Assembly: GCA_902500785.1 (NCBI GenBank)
Contig: CABVRW010000002.1
Span: forward strand, 1-64,000
Direction of reading: 5' to 3'
Origin: an uncultured Nitrospira sp.
Lineage (GTDB): Bacteria; Nitrospirota; Nitrospiria; Nitrospirales; Nitrospiraceae
DNA length: 64,000 nucleotides
Position numbers and translations under genes: made by a program. This document shows, piece by piece, positions 1 to 8,428 of the stretch (its first letter is position 1; each line of letters starts with the position of its first letter). The notes beneath the pieces were generated by a model. The model was given only the letters and a program-made list of their open reading frames with translations, was not told where the DNA came from and searched no databases.

Positions 1-2168
1 TGCGGCCCTGCACTCGGCATGAGGCGTATCGCGCCGAGATCACCTACGGCACCAACAACGAATACGGATTCGATTACCTCCGCGACAACCTGATCGTCAG
101 CGACCTGAGCCAATGCGTCCAGCGCCCGCTGAACTTCGCCATCGTAGACGAAGTCGACAGCATTCTGATCGACGAAGCGCGCACACCGTTGATTATCTCC
201 GGTCCGACCGATCAAACCACCGATCTGTACTATCGGATCAATTCGATCATCCCGCAGCTCAAGCCGGAGCAGGACTATACGATCGAAGAGAAAACCAAAA
301 CCGCCTCGCTCACGGAAGAAGGCAACATCCGCGTAGAGAAACTCCTCGGCGTCGACAACCTGTACGACCTGCAGCACATGGATCTCGTGCACCACGTCGT
401 GAAGGCCCTCCAGGCCTATTCACTCTACAAGCGCGATGTCGATTATGTGGTCAAGGACGGCGAAGTCATCATCGTCGATGAGTTTACCGGCCGGTTGATG
501 CCGGGCCGCCGGTGGAGCGACGGGTTGCACCAGGCCGTGGAAGCCAAAGAAGGCGTCAAGATCGCCAACGAGAACCAGACCCTGGCCTCCGTGACCTTTC
601 AGAATTATTTCCGTATGTATCAGAAGCTGGCCGGCATGACCGGCACGGCCGACACGGAAGCGGGAGAGTTCGCCAAGATCTACAATTTGGACGTCAACGT
701 CGTACCGACCAATCGGTCCATGATCCGCAAGGATTACGCCGACGTCGTCTTCCGGACGGAGAAGGAAAAGTTCACGGCCATCGTCGAGGAAATCAAGGAC
801 TGTCACGAGCGCGGTCAGCCGGTCCTGGTCGGCACGATTTCCATCGAAAAGTCCGAACGGTTGGCGGGATACCTGGGCCGCAACGGCATCAAGCACAACG
901 TGCTGAACGCCAAGTTTCACGAGAAAGAAGCAGAAATTATCGCCCAAGCCGGACGCAAGGGCGCGGTCACTATCGCCACCAACATGGCGGGCCGCGGCAC
1001 CGACATTCTCCTGGGCGGCAATCCTGACTTCCTGTTCAAACGGATTCTGTACCAGGATGAAACCCTGACGGATGCGCGCAAGCAGGAAATTTTCGACGAG
1101 ATCAAGGCCGATTGTGAAAAGGACAAGCAGGAAGTGGTCGCCGCAGGCGGGCTGCATATCCTGGGCACCGAGCGGCATGAAAGCCGCCGCATCGACAACC
1201 AGCTTCGTGGCCGCGCCGGCCGTCAAGGCGATCCCGGCTCCTCACGATTCTACCTGTCGCTCGAAGATGATCTGATGCGCATTTTCGCCTCCGAGCGCGT
1301 CTCGCAGTTGATGCTCAAGTTGGGCATGGAAGAAGGCGTGCCCATCGAGCACGGCATGGTCACCAGGGCCATCGCCAACGCGCAGAAAAAGGTCGAAGGG
1401 CACAACTTCGAAATCCGCAAACAGCTCCTCGAATACGACGATGTGATGAACAAGCAGCGGGAAGTGATCTACCAACACCGCCACGCTGTGCTGGCCGGTG
1501 AACACATCCAGCAGGATATTCACGACATGATGAAGGACGTCGTCAACGCCTTCGTCGATACCTACTGCCCGGCCGATCAGTACCAGGAAGAATGGGACTA
1601 CAACGGTCTCGGCGAAGCCCTCCAAGGCCAATTCGCCCTGGACGTCACACAGGGCCGTGGCACCGTGGCAGACCATTTCAAAGACGTCGGTCGAGACGCC
1701 CTGATCGAGGACATCCAACACCAGGTCCGACAAGCCTACGACCGCAAAGAACAGGAGCTCAGTTCCGAACTGATGCGGTATCTGGAGAAGATGCTGCTGC
1801 TCCAAGTGATCGACCACCATTGGAAGGACCATTTGCTGGGCATGGACCATCTTCGAGATGGCATCGGCCTGCGTGGTTACGGACAAAAGGACCCGCTGAT
1901 CGAGTACAAGCGCGAAGGCTTCGACATGTTCTCCGCCATGATGGAGCGCATCAAGTCGGATGTGCTGGAGCGAATGTTCCGCGTTCAGGCCGTCCGCGGC
2001 GAGCAGCCGCCGCCTGTCCCTGAACCGACCCCGCCGCCGCGCATGGTGCTCAACCGGAGCGACGAACCGGCGCCGCAAACGGTCCAACACCAGGCAGACA
2101 AAGTCGGCCGCAACGATCCCTGCCCCTGCGGAAGCGGAAAAAAATTCAAGAAGTGCCATGGGGCGTAG
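1..2168 (+). CDS. secA: Protein translocase subunit SecA (C-terminal part, 5' end outside window)
   Basis: ATPase motor that drives unfolded preproteins through SecYEG at the inner membrane. The frame is open from base 3, so the start lies upstream of the window; about 721 residues are present. In order one sees the [16 protein letters not shown] segment and the [13 protein letters not shown] Walker B region of the first nucleotide-binding lobe, the preprotein cross-linking region, the second lobe with [13 protein letters not shown] and [12 protein letters not shown], the helical scaffold and wing, a proline-rich linker, and the terminal [13 protein letters not shown] zinc tail that in other SecA proteins contacts SecB and lipids. 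All of these are intact. Only the first part of the protein (Walker A side) is missing. Family assignment is certain. Confidence 0.98.
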   Translation, partial: RPCTRHEAYRAEITYGTNNEYGFDYLRDNLIVSDLSQCVQRPLNFAIVDEVDSILIDEARTPLIISGPTDQTTDLYYRINSIIPQLKPEQDYTIEEKTKTASLTEEGNIRVEKLLGVDNLYDLQHMDLVHHVVKALQAYSLYKRDVDYVVKDGEVIIVDEFTGRLMPGRRWSDGLHQAVEAKEGVKIANENQTLASVTFQNYFRMYQKLAGMTGTADTEAGEFAKIYNLDVNVVPTNRSMIRKDYADVVFRTEKEKFTAIVEEIKDCHERGQPVLVGTISIEKSERLAGYLGRNGIKHNVLNAKFHEKEAEIIAQAGRKGAVTIATNMAGRGTDILLGGNPDFLFKRILYQDETLTDARKQEIFDEIKADCEKDKQEVVAAGGLHILGTERHESRRIDNQLRGRAGRQGDPGSSRFYLSLEDDLMRIFASERVSQLMLKLGMEEGVPIEHGMVTRAIANAQKKVEGHNFEIRKQLLEYDDVMNKQREVIYQHRHAVLAGEHIQQDIHDMMKDVVNAFVDTYCPADQYQEEWDYNGLGEALQGQFALDVTQGRGTVADHFKDVGRDALIEDIQHQVRQAYDRKEQELSSELMRYLEKMLLLQVIDHHWKDHLLGMDHLRDGIGLRGYGQKDPLIEYKREGFDMFSAMMERIKSDVLERMFRVQAVRGEQPPPVPEPTPPPRMVLNRSDEPAPQTVQHQADKVGRNDPCPCGSGKKFKKCHGA

Positions 2169-2260
2169 CGTGAGATCCCTGGCCGCACTGTGTTCCCGAC
2201 GGGGGGAATAAACACCCGCTCAAACATCGAGATTCTCCCACCTTCCCAGGTCTTTTCGCC

Positions 2261-2290
2261 TTGACTTGCCGCCGAAGCAGCGGCTAATCT
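2261..2290 (+). promoter_or_regulatory. Candidate sigma-70 promoter for midA and possibly the nuo operon
   Basis: TTGACT at 2261-2266 and TAATCT at 2285-2290 are separated by 18 bases and lie 44 bases before the midA start. The gap after secA is 165 bases and shows no obvious hairpin terminator. Seen directly; promoter activity is inferred. Confidence 0.5.
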
Positions 2291-2333
2291 AACCCCCTCT
2301 TTTCCCTAGAGAATCCGGTGGGAGAGCTGTTTC

Positions 2334-3560
2334 TTGCGATGGCGCATGAACCGAAAGTCGACTACCGACAAGGGTGGTGTCACTTTGAGCACTGGGCATC
2401 CACAACTCCTGGCGGAAATCAGGGCTGAAATTGCAGCGACTGGTCCGATTTCGTTCGCCCGCTTCATGGACCTCGCCCTGTATCATCCGCAGTACGGCTA
2501 CTATGTCCGCCCCGTCGATGCTCCGACCCAGGAACGCATCGGTTGGTCCGGCGACTTTTATACCAGCTCGGATGTGCACCCGATCCTCGGGCAGGCGTTG
2601 GCCAAACAAGCGCAGCAGCTTGATGCCTGCCTCGGGCATCCGGATCCCTTCACCGTCGTGGAGATGGGAGCGGGCAAGGGTCTGTTGGCGCGGGATTTCC
2701 TCACAGCTTGCCGGAACGCTCCCGCGAACCTCGGTGAACGCCTGCGCTACGTCTTGATCGAACGCAGTGCCTCGATGCGCGCCATTCAGCAACACAGTGT
2801 GGCGCCGTGGGTCGGACAAGCCGGTCGCGTCGCCTGGCTCGATCGCCTGGAAGATCTGCCGCCGAACAGCGTCACCGGCCTCTTCTTTTCCAATGAACTG
2901 GTGGATGCGTTTCCCGTTCATCGGCTCGCGGTGATCGATGGGCACGTACAAGAGGTTTATGTCGATTGTTGCGACGACCGATTCAGCGAGGTCTATCGCC
3001 CCCTCTCCGACGAATTGTCAGCCTACCTGCGGGAGGCGGCGATCAGCCTGCCGAACGGCTATCGGACCGAAATAAATCTGCATGCGGTGCGCTGGATGAA
3101 CCAGGTGGCGCACGCCATGGCTCGCGGCGCGGTCCTGACGATCGACTACGGCCACACCACCGAGGACCTCTATGGGCCGGATCGCAAGAACGGCACGTTC
3201 TTGTGCTATTACCATCAAACCACCTCGGAGGATGCGTACGACCGGGTGGGTGAGCAGGATATGACCGCCCATGTGGACTTCACCGCCCTGGCGCAAACGG
3301 GCCAACTGGCCGGACTGGATGTGACCGGATTTACGAATCAGATGAGTTTTTTGATCGGCCTGGGCGCGGAGCAACTGCTGGAGTCACTGCAACCGGAATC
3401 CGCCGAGTTTTATGCCGCGATTCACTTGCTGCGTCCGGACGGCATGGGACGCACATTCAAAGTCTTGGTGCAACACAAGGGCATGGCTAAGCCGGAACTG
3501 GATGGCCTGAAATTCCAGCCGTTCTTCGGGTCGATCTTGACGGCGCGCTCCGCCGCGTAA
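2334..3560 (+). CDS. midA: MidA/NDUFAF7-family SAM-dependent protein arginine methyltransferase
   Basis: Class I SAM methyltransferase of the DUF185/MidA family, 408 residues, the family's usual size. Seen: the family N-terminus with FMDLALYHPQYGYYV near residues 43-57, GDFYTSSDVHPILGQ, a glycine-rich SAM loop VVEMGAGKGLLARDFL and the SNELVDAFPVHRL signature. The TTG start at 2334 is chosen because GGGAGAG lies about 7 bases before it; an ATG at 2346 is the alternative. The human homologue NDUFAF7 dimethylates an arginine of the 49-kDa subunit of complex I (NuoD equivalent) and is needed for assembly. Here the gene directly precedes nuoA (72-base gap), so the same role is a strong inference, not shown. 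Confidence 0.9.
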   Translation: MRWRMNRKSTTDKGGVTLSTGHPQLLAEIRAEIAATGPISFARFMDLALYHPQYGYYVRPVDAPTQERIGWSGDFYTSSDVHPILGQALAKQAQQLDACLGHPDPFTVVEMGAGKGLLARDFLTACRNAPANLGERLRYVLIERSASMRAIQQHSVAPWVGQAGRVAWLDRLEDLPPNSVTGLFFSNELVDAFPVHRLAVIDGHVQEVYVDCCDDRFSEVYRPLSDELSAYLREAAISLPNGYRTEINLHAVRWMNQVAHAMARGAVLTIDYGHTTEDLYGPDRKNGTFLCYYHQTTSEDAYDRVGEQDMTAHVDFTALAQTGQLAGLDVTGFTNQMSFLIGLGAEQLLESLQPESAEFYAAIHLLRPDGMGRTFKVLVQHKGMAKPELDGLKFQPFFGSILTARSAA

Positions 3561-3632
3561 CAGGAACAGGAATGAGCACGATCGTGGGCACCGTCGTTTC
3601 ACATGTCACCTTTCACGCCTCACGGATGAACC

Positions 3633-4004
3633 ATGGGTAGCGAAGCCGCGCCGCTGAATTACATCCCGATCCTGATGTTTATCGTGATCGCGTTTGCGTT
3701 CGGCGCAGTCCAGATTCTCCTCGGCCGAATCGTCCGTCCGAGCCGGCCCTATCGCGCTAAGCTCACGCCCTATGAGAGCGGCAGCCCACTGTTTTCGGAT
3801 GCCCGGGTACAGTTCCCGATACGGTATTACATCATTGCGATGTTGTTCGTGATCTTCGACATCGAAATCGTCTTCATGTTCCCCTGGGCCGTGGCGTTCA
3901 AGAAGTTGGGACTGGTGGGCCTCGTCGAGATGATCGTCTTTATCGGCATCCTGATCGTCGGATTCTGGTACGCCTGGAAAAAAGGGGCGCTCGAATGGGA
4001 CTGA
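3633..4004 (+). CDS. nuoA: NADH-quinone oxidoreductase subunit A
   Basis: First gene of the complex I operon. NuoA is a small membrane subunit at the junction of the peripheral and membrane arms, near the quinone entry site. The 123-residue product has three hydrophobic helices (about residues 10-31, 66-88 and 95-115) and the conserved loop with KLTPYESGSPLF, whose Tyr-Glu-Ser/Cys-Gly stretch marks the family, followed by the acidic FDIEIVFMFPWA helix. Length and topology are normal. The next gene, nuoB, starts 74 bases downstream. Confidence 0.97.
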   Translation: MGSEAAPLNYIPILMFIVIAFAFGAVQILLGRIVRPSRPYRAKLTPYESGSPLFSDARVQFPIRYYIIAMLFVIFDIEIVFMFPWAVAFKKLGLVGLVEMIVFIGILIVGFWYAWKKGALEWD

Positions 4005-4078
4005 GTATCGGATCTACTATGAGCGACCAGGCCGCTCATCCCCCTTCTCGCTAAAGGGAATGGGAAAGTGAGGGAACT

Positions 4079-4558
4079 ATGAGCTTTTTGGAGCGGCAAC
4101 TGGATGCCAATATTCTGACGACAAATCTCGATGCCCTCGTCTGTTGGGCGCGCAAGTCTTCCATGTGGCCCATGACGTTCGGCTTGGCCTGTTGCGCCAT
4201 CGAGATGATCGCCAGCGTCTCGTCGCGTTATGATATCGACCGGTTCGGCGCCGGCGTCTTCCGTGCCTCGCCGCGACAGTCCGATTTAATGATCGTCGCC
4301 GGAACAGTCTGCCGGAAGATGGCCCCGGTCATCCGACGGATCTACGATCAGATGCCGGAACCGCGTTACGTCATCTCCATGGGATCCTGCGCGACCTCCG
4401 GCAACCACTACAACAGTTACGCCGTGGTGCAGGGCGTGGACCAGATCGTCCCAGTCGACGTGTATATCGCGGGCTGCCCGCCTCGCCCGGAAGCGTTATT
4501 GGACGGGCTGCTGAAACTGCAACAAAAAGTCCAGCGCGAACATGTCTTCGTGAAGTGA
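4079..4558 (+). CDS. nuoB: NADH-quinone oxidoreductase subunit B (cluster N2)
   Basis: Peripheral-arm subunit holding the terminal iron-sulfur cluster N2, which passes electrons to quinone. The 159-residue protein shows the tandem cysteines of GLACCAIEM, then [30 protein letters not shown] and [14 protein letters not shown], supplying all four N2 ligands. The SRYDIDRFG loop next to the cluster is conserved. It has the typical compact length without N-terminal extension. Only 10 bases separate it from nuoCD, consistent with one transcript. Confidence 0.98.
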   Translation: MSFLERQLDANILTTNLDALVCWARKSSMWPMTFGLACCAIEMIASVSSRYDIDRFGAGVFRASPRQSDLMIVAGTVCRKMAPVIRRIYDQMPEPRYVISMGSCATSGNHYNSYAVVQGVDQIVPVDVYIAGCPPRPEALLDGLLKLQQKVQREHVFVK

Positions 4559-4568
4559 ATCGAGAACG

Positions 4569-6320
4569 ATGCAACCGCTGCTTGAACGACTCATGACCAC
4601 GTTTCCCGACGCCGTCCGCGGCGTGGAGGTGGATACCGCCAGCAACGAAGTGACGGCACGCGTGGCTGCCGCTCGGATCGTCGACATTGCTCGCTGGCTA
4701 CATGATACGCCGGAGGCCTCGTTCGACCATATCACCGACATTTGCTCGGTGGACTACCCCACCGACCCTGAGCGATTTGAAGTCGTCTACCAACTGCTCT
4801 CACTGGCGCATCGACGGCGCATCAGACTGAAAGCGCGCGTGACCGAAGAGGCTCCGCAGATCGACTCGGTGACCGGCATCTGGAAGGGTGCCGAATTCAT
4901 GGAGCGTGAGGTCTACGACTTGATGGGCATCATCTTCGTCGGGCATCCCGATCTCCGTCGTATTCTTTTGCCGGACGATTACGAGGAAGGCCATCCGCTG
5001 CGTAAAGATTTCCCGACCGAGGGACGAGGCTGGCGTAGCTCGTTTCCATTCATCCCCCGCCTGGACGAAGCTCCTGAGGAGCAGACGGAAGGGGAGGTTC
5101 CGGCGCGCGAGAAGCAGGCCTACCTCGCCACCGAACAGGAGGGCGGCACGCGTCGGCGGGAAGAATTGTTGTTGAACATGGGCCCGCAACATCCCAGTAC
5201 GCACGGCGTGCTCAGAGTGGTGCTGGAATTGGACGGCGAACGGATCGTGAAGGCTACGCCGGACCTCGGCTATTTGCATCGCGGCGTCGAGAAACTGGCG
5301 GAAGGCCTGCACTACATGCAGATCATTCCGCATACCGACCGGCTCGATTATGTCTGCGCGATGACGAATAACTATGCCTATGTGCGCGCGGTGGAGAAGC
5401 TGCTCGACATCACCGTGCCGGAACGGGCGGAATACATCCGCACCCTCGTCGCCGAAATGCAACGCATCATCGGCCACCTGTTTTGGCTCGGCACGCAGGC
5501 GCTCGACATCGGCGCCATGACCGTCTTCTTCTGGACCTTCCGCGAACGCGAAGTGCTGTTGGACATGTTCGAGAAGCTCTGCGGCGCGCGCCTCACCTTG
5601 AATTACTACCGCATCGGCGGGGTGGACAGCGATTTTACTCCGGATCTGGTCGTCCGGCTGAAGGCGTTCCTGCAGACGTTTCCGGACAAGGTCAACGAAT
5701 ACAACCAGCTGCTCATGTCCAACCGGATTTGGGTCGGGCGGACCAGGGACGTGGCGGTGATTTCCGCGGAAGACGCGATCAATTTCGGACTCACCGGCCC
5801 GACCCTGAGAGGATCAGGCGTCGATTACGATGTGCGTAAATATGAGCCGTACGGGGCCTATGACAAAGTCGAGTGGGAAGTGCCCGTCGGCAAACGGGGC
5901 GATACGTACGATCGCTACTGGGTCCGGATGGAAGAAATGCGCCAAAGCGCGCGCATCATCGCCCAATGCCTCGACCAGATGCCGGAGGGACCGATCATGG
6001 CCGATGTGCCGCACGTGGTTCCCCCGCCCAAGGCCAAGGTCATGCGCGACATGGAAAGCCTGATTCACCACTTCATTATTTTCACGCAGGGCTTCAAACC
6101 TCCGAAAGGCGAAACCTATTGCGGCACCGAAGCGCCCAAGGGCGAGCTGGGATTCTTCATTGTCAGCGACGGAAGCCCGCGGCCCTATCGGCTGAAAATT
6201 CGCTCCCCGTCCTTCATTCACATGGGCGCCTTCGACCACATGGCCCGCGGTTATCTGATCTCGGACATCATCACGATTTTCGGGACCTACGACATTGTAA
6301 TGGGAGAATGTGATAGATGA
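4569..6320 (+). CDS. nuoCD: NADH-quinone oxidoreductase fused subunits C and D
   Basis: Single 583-residue chain combining NuoC (about residues 1-180, with the ERFEVVYQLLSL and GIWKGAEFMEREVYDLMGI signatures) and NuoD (from about residue 195, beginning LLLNMGPQHPSTHGVLRVVL). NuoD lines the quinone-binding cavity together with NuoB: the HRGVEKLAEG, NNYAYVRAVEKL and DPERRG-like regions are recognisable and the C-terminus ends IVMGECDR as in the family. Linker residues 160-195 are charged and poorly conserved. The fusion is also found in Escherichia coli. The arginine methylated by MidA-type enzymes in other organisms would lie in the N-terminal part of the D domain. Confidence 0.97.
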   Translation: MQPLLERLMTTFPDAVRGVEVDTASNEVTARVAAARIVDIARWLHDTPEASFDHITDICSVDYPTDPERFEVVYQLLSLAHRRRIRLKARVTEEAPQIDSVTGIWKGAEFMEREVYDLMGIIFVGHPDLRRILLPDDYEEGHPLRKDFPTEGRGWRSSFPFIPRLDEAPEEQTEGEVPAREKQAYLATEQEGGTRRREELLLNMGPQHPSTHGVLRVVLELDGERIVKATPDLGYLHRGVEKLAEGLHYMQIIPHTDRLDYVCAMTNNYAYVRAVEKLLDITVPERAEYIRTLVAEMQRIIGHLFWLGTQALDIGAMTVFFWTFREREVLLDMFEKLCGARLTLNYYRIGGVDSDFTPDLVVRLKAFLQTFPDKVNEYNQLLMSNRIWVGRTRDVAVISAEDAINFGLTGPTLRGSGVDYDVRKYEPYGAYDKVEWEVPVGKRGDTYDRYWVRMEEMRQSARIIAQCLDQMPEGPIMADVPHVVPPPKAKVMRDMESLIHHFIIFTQGFKPPKGETYCGTEAPKGELGFFIVSDGSPRPYRLKIRSPSFIHMGAFDHMARGYLISDIITIFGTYDIVMGECDR

Positions 6321-6442
6321 GGAGCGCGAGTCACGAGTTCGCTCTGCTCGCGCAACGCGCGCCTCGGAAGACTTCGTGGGACGCGCACAGGTCGGAACAG
6401 GCTGCTTCACGCCTCATCGTGGTGGGCATAGGGAAGAAATAG

Positions 6443-6979
6443 ATGCTGCAAGAAACCCACAAGGCAGAGATTGACGATATATTGAGCCGTTATCCGGTGA
6501 AGCGGTCCGCGCTGCTGCCGCTGCTGTATCTGGCGCAGCGGGAACAGGGGTATGTCACGGAAGCGGCGATGCAGGAAATCGCCGGCATCTTGATGCTGAC
6601 CCCGCCGCAGGTGTATGAGACCGCGACGTTTTATACGATGTTGAACCTGAAGCCGGTGGGGAAATTCCACCTGCAAGTCTGTAAGTCGCTCATGTGCGCA
6701 CTCGTCGGCTCGGATACGGTCATCGGCTGGATCGGCGCGAAGCTCGGCATCAAACCGGGCGAGACGACTCCGGACAAGCTCTTCACGTTAAGTGTCGTAG
6801 AATGTCTGGCTGCTTGCGGCACGGGCCCGATGATGCAGGTCAACGACGACTATTACGAGCGGCTGACGGAAGAGAAGCTGGATCGCATTTTGGCCGAGTT
6901 GCGGCAGACCGGCAGCTCGTCGCTGAAGACCGGCCCCTTCATGTGGCCGGAGCCGGCAGCGGCAAAGGCGGGGGCGTGA
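6443..6979 (+). CDS. nuoE: NADH-quinone oxidoreductase subunit E (cluster N1a)
   Basis: Thioredoxin-fold subunit of the NADH dehydrogenase module that carries the [2Fe-2S] cluster N1a. The 178-residue protein has the helical start (YPVKRSALLPLLYLAQ), the TFYTMLNLKPVGKFHLQVC strand region and four cluster cysteines in two pairs: CKSLMC (Cys-x4-Cys) and CLAAC (Cys-x3-Cys) before GTGPMMQVN. The gap to nuoCD is 122 bases of low-complexity intergenic sequence. The C-terminal tail after residue 150 is Ala/Pro-rich and probably flexible. Confidence 0.96.
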   Translation: MLQETHKAEIDDILSRYPVKRSALLPLLYLAQREQGYVTEAAMQEIAGILMLTPPQVYETATFYTMLNLKPVGKFHLQVCKSLMCALVGSDTVIGWIGAKLGIKPGETTPDKLFTLSVVECLAACGTGPMMQVNDDYYERLTEEKLDRILAELRQTGSSSLKTGPFMWPEPAAAKAGA

Positions 6980-7045
6980 GACGACGGACAACCATATCGG
7001 GCCTCAACCTTTCACCTGTCACCTGTTTCGTTTTACGCTGAAGCT

Positions 7046-8353
7046 ATGCCGACCTACGAACCCATTCTTCTGAAAAACATGCTGCAACCCGGCTATACGG
7101 GTTCGCTCGCGGAGTATGAACGCACAGGCGGCTACCAGGCGATCCGCAAGGTGCTGGGCAAAGTGAGTCCGGCAGACGTCACCGCCGTGGTCATGAAATC
7201 CGGCTTGCGCGGGCGCGGCGGCGCCGGTTTTCCAACCGGAGTCAAATGGGGATTTCTGCCCAAGGACTACCAGGGGCCGCGTTACCTATGCTGCAACGCC
7301 GATGAGAGCGAACCGGGGACATTCAAAGATCGGCAGTTGATCGAACGTGACCCCCATCAATTGCTCGAAGGCATGCTCATCGCCTGCTACGCCATCGGCG
7401 CGGCGAGCTCCTACATCTATATTCGCGGGGAATTTGTGCTGGGCGCCAAGATTCTCGAACAAGCCATCAACGACGCGCGTGCCGCCGGGTATGTCGGGAA
7501 GAATATTTTCGGCACCAACACCACGATCGACATCTGGGTGCACCGCGGAGCGGGCGCCTATATTTGCGGTGAGGAAACGGCGCTGTTGGAATCGCTCGAG
7601 GGCAAGCGCGGCCTCCCGCGCGTCAAACCGCCGTTTCCGGCCACACACGGGCTCTACAACAAACCGACCGTGGTGAACAATGTCGAAACCTTGGCCAATC
7701 TGCCGCACATCCTAAATCGTGGCGCCGAATGGTTCGCCTCGATCGGATCACCGCCGAAGAGCACCGGCACCAGAGTTTTTTGCGTGAGCGGCCATGTGGC
7801 CAGACCCGGCAACTACGAAGTCCCGATGGGGATCACCTTTCGCGAGTTGATCTACGAGCAGGCCGGCGGCATGCGATCGAACAAGAAACTCAAGGCCTTC
7901 ATTCCCGGAGGCGCCTCCGCCCCGTTTCTGACTCCCGATCACCTGGACGTCAAACTGGATTTCGAATCCGTGGCGCTGGCCGGGTCCATGCTGGGATCGG
8001 GCGGCGTGACCGTGATGGAAGAAGGCACCGACATGGTGTGGGCAGCGTTGCGCCTGATGGAATTTTTCTATCACGAGTCCTGCGGCAAGTGCAGCCCCTG
8101 TCGGGAAGGCAGTTCCTGGCTCGTGCAGATCATGCGTCGGATCGTCAACAAGCGGGGCCAGATGGCGGACCTTGAAACCCTGACCGACCTGTGCAAGAAC
8201 ATTGCGGGGCGAACGGTCTGCGCGTTCGGTGATGCTGAAGTCTCGCCGATCCTGAGCACGCTCAAACACTGGCGGCACGAGTATGTCGCCTTGATCCATG
8301 CCGCCGAGGCGGCAAACTTGATCCGACCTGAACCGGTAGGAACGAAACATTGA
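7046..8353 (+). CDS. nuoF: NADH-quinone oxidoreductase subunit F (NADH, FMN, cluster N3)
   Basis: NADH-oxidising flavoprotein of complex I, 435 residues. Seen: GLRGRGGAGFPTGVKWGF (FMN/NADH glycine loop, about residues 53-70), CCNADESEPGTFKDR (flavin contacts), ICGEETALLESLEGKRG (NADH site), and the C-terminal N3 cluster motif SCGKCSPCREGSSWL with the distant fourth cysteine in TVCAFGDAE. All catalytic and cluster residues are present. It lies between nuoE and nuoG in the standard order. Confidence 0.98.
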   Translation: MPTYEPILLKNMLQPGYTGSLAEYERTGGYQAIRKVLGKVSPADVTAVVMKSGLRGRGGAGFPTGVKWGFLPKDYQGPRYLCCNADESEPGTFKDRQLIERDPHQLLEGMLIACYAIGAASSYIYIRGEFVLGAKILEQAINDARAAGYVGKNIFGTNTTIDIWVHRGAGAYICGEETALLESLEGKRGLPRVKPPFPATHGLYNKPTVVNNVETLANLPHILNRGAEWFASIGSPPKSTGTRVFCVSGHVARPGNYEVPMGITFRELIYEQAGGMRSNKKLKAFIPGGASAPFLTPDHLDVKLDFESVALAGSMLGSGGVTVMEEGTDMVWAALRLMEFFYHESCGKCSPCREGSSWLVQIMRRIVNKRGQMADLETLTDLCKNIAGRTVCAFGDAEVSPILSTLKHWRHEYVALIHAAEAANLIRPEPVGTKH

Positions 8354-8358
8354 CGTAT

Positions 8359-8370
8359 CTCGTGACGCGT
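8359..8370. repeat. Intergenic 12-mer CTCGTGACGCGT, copy 1
   Basis: The word CTCGTGACGCGT, flanked on both sides by TCTCGT-like sequence, lies in the nuoF-nuoG gap. An identical copy is at 22770-22781 between two unrelated genes. Other gaps (6325-6360, 22308-22330) hold looser relatives. It looks like a small dispersed intergenic repeat; function unknown. Confidence 0.45.
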
Positions 8371-8428
8371 ATCTCGTCATCGGAGACAAGCGGACACTCC
8401 GCATCACGTGCGACGAACGACGAACATT

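Noticed and set aside
420-2159. Long minus-strand frames within secA
   Set aside because: Mirror of codon-biased secA; no start site signal or domain.
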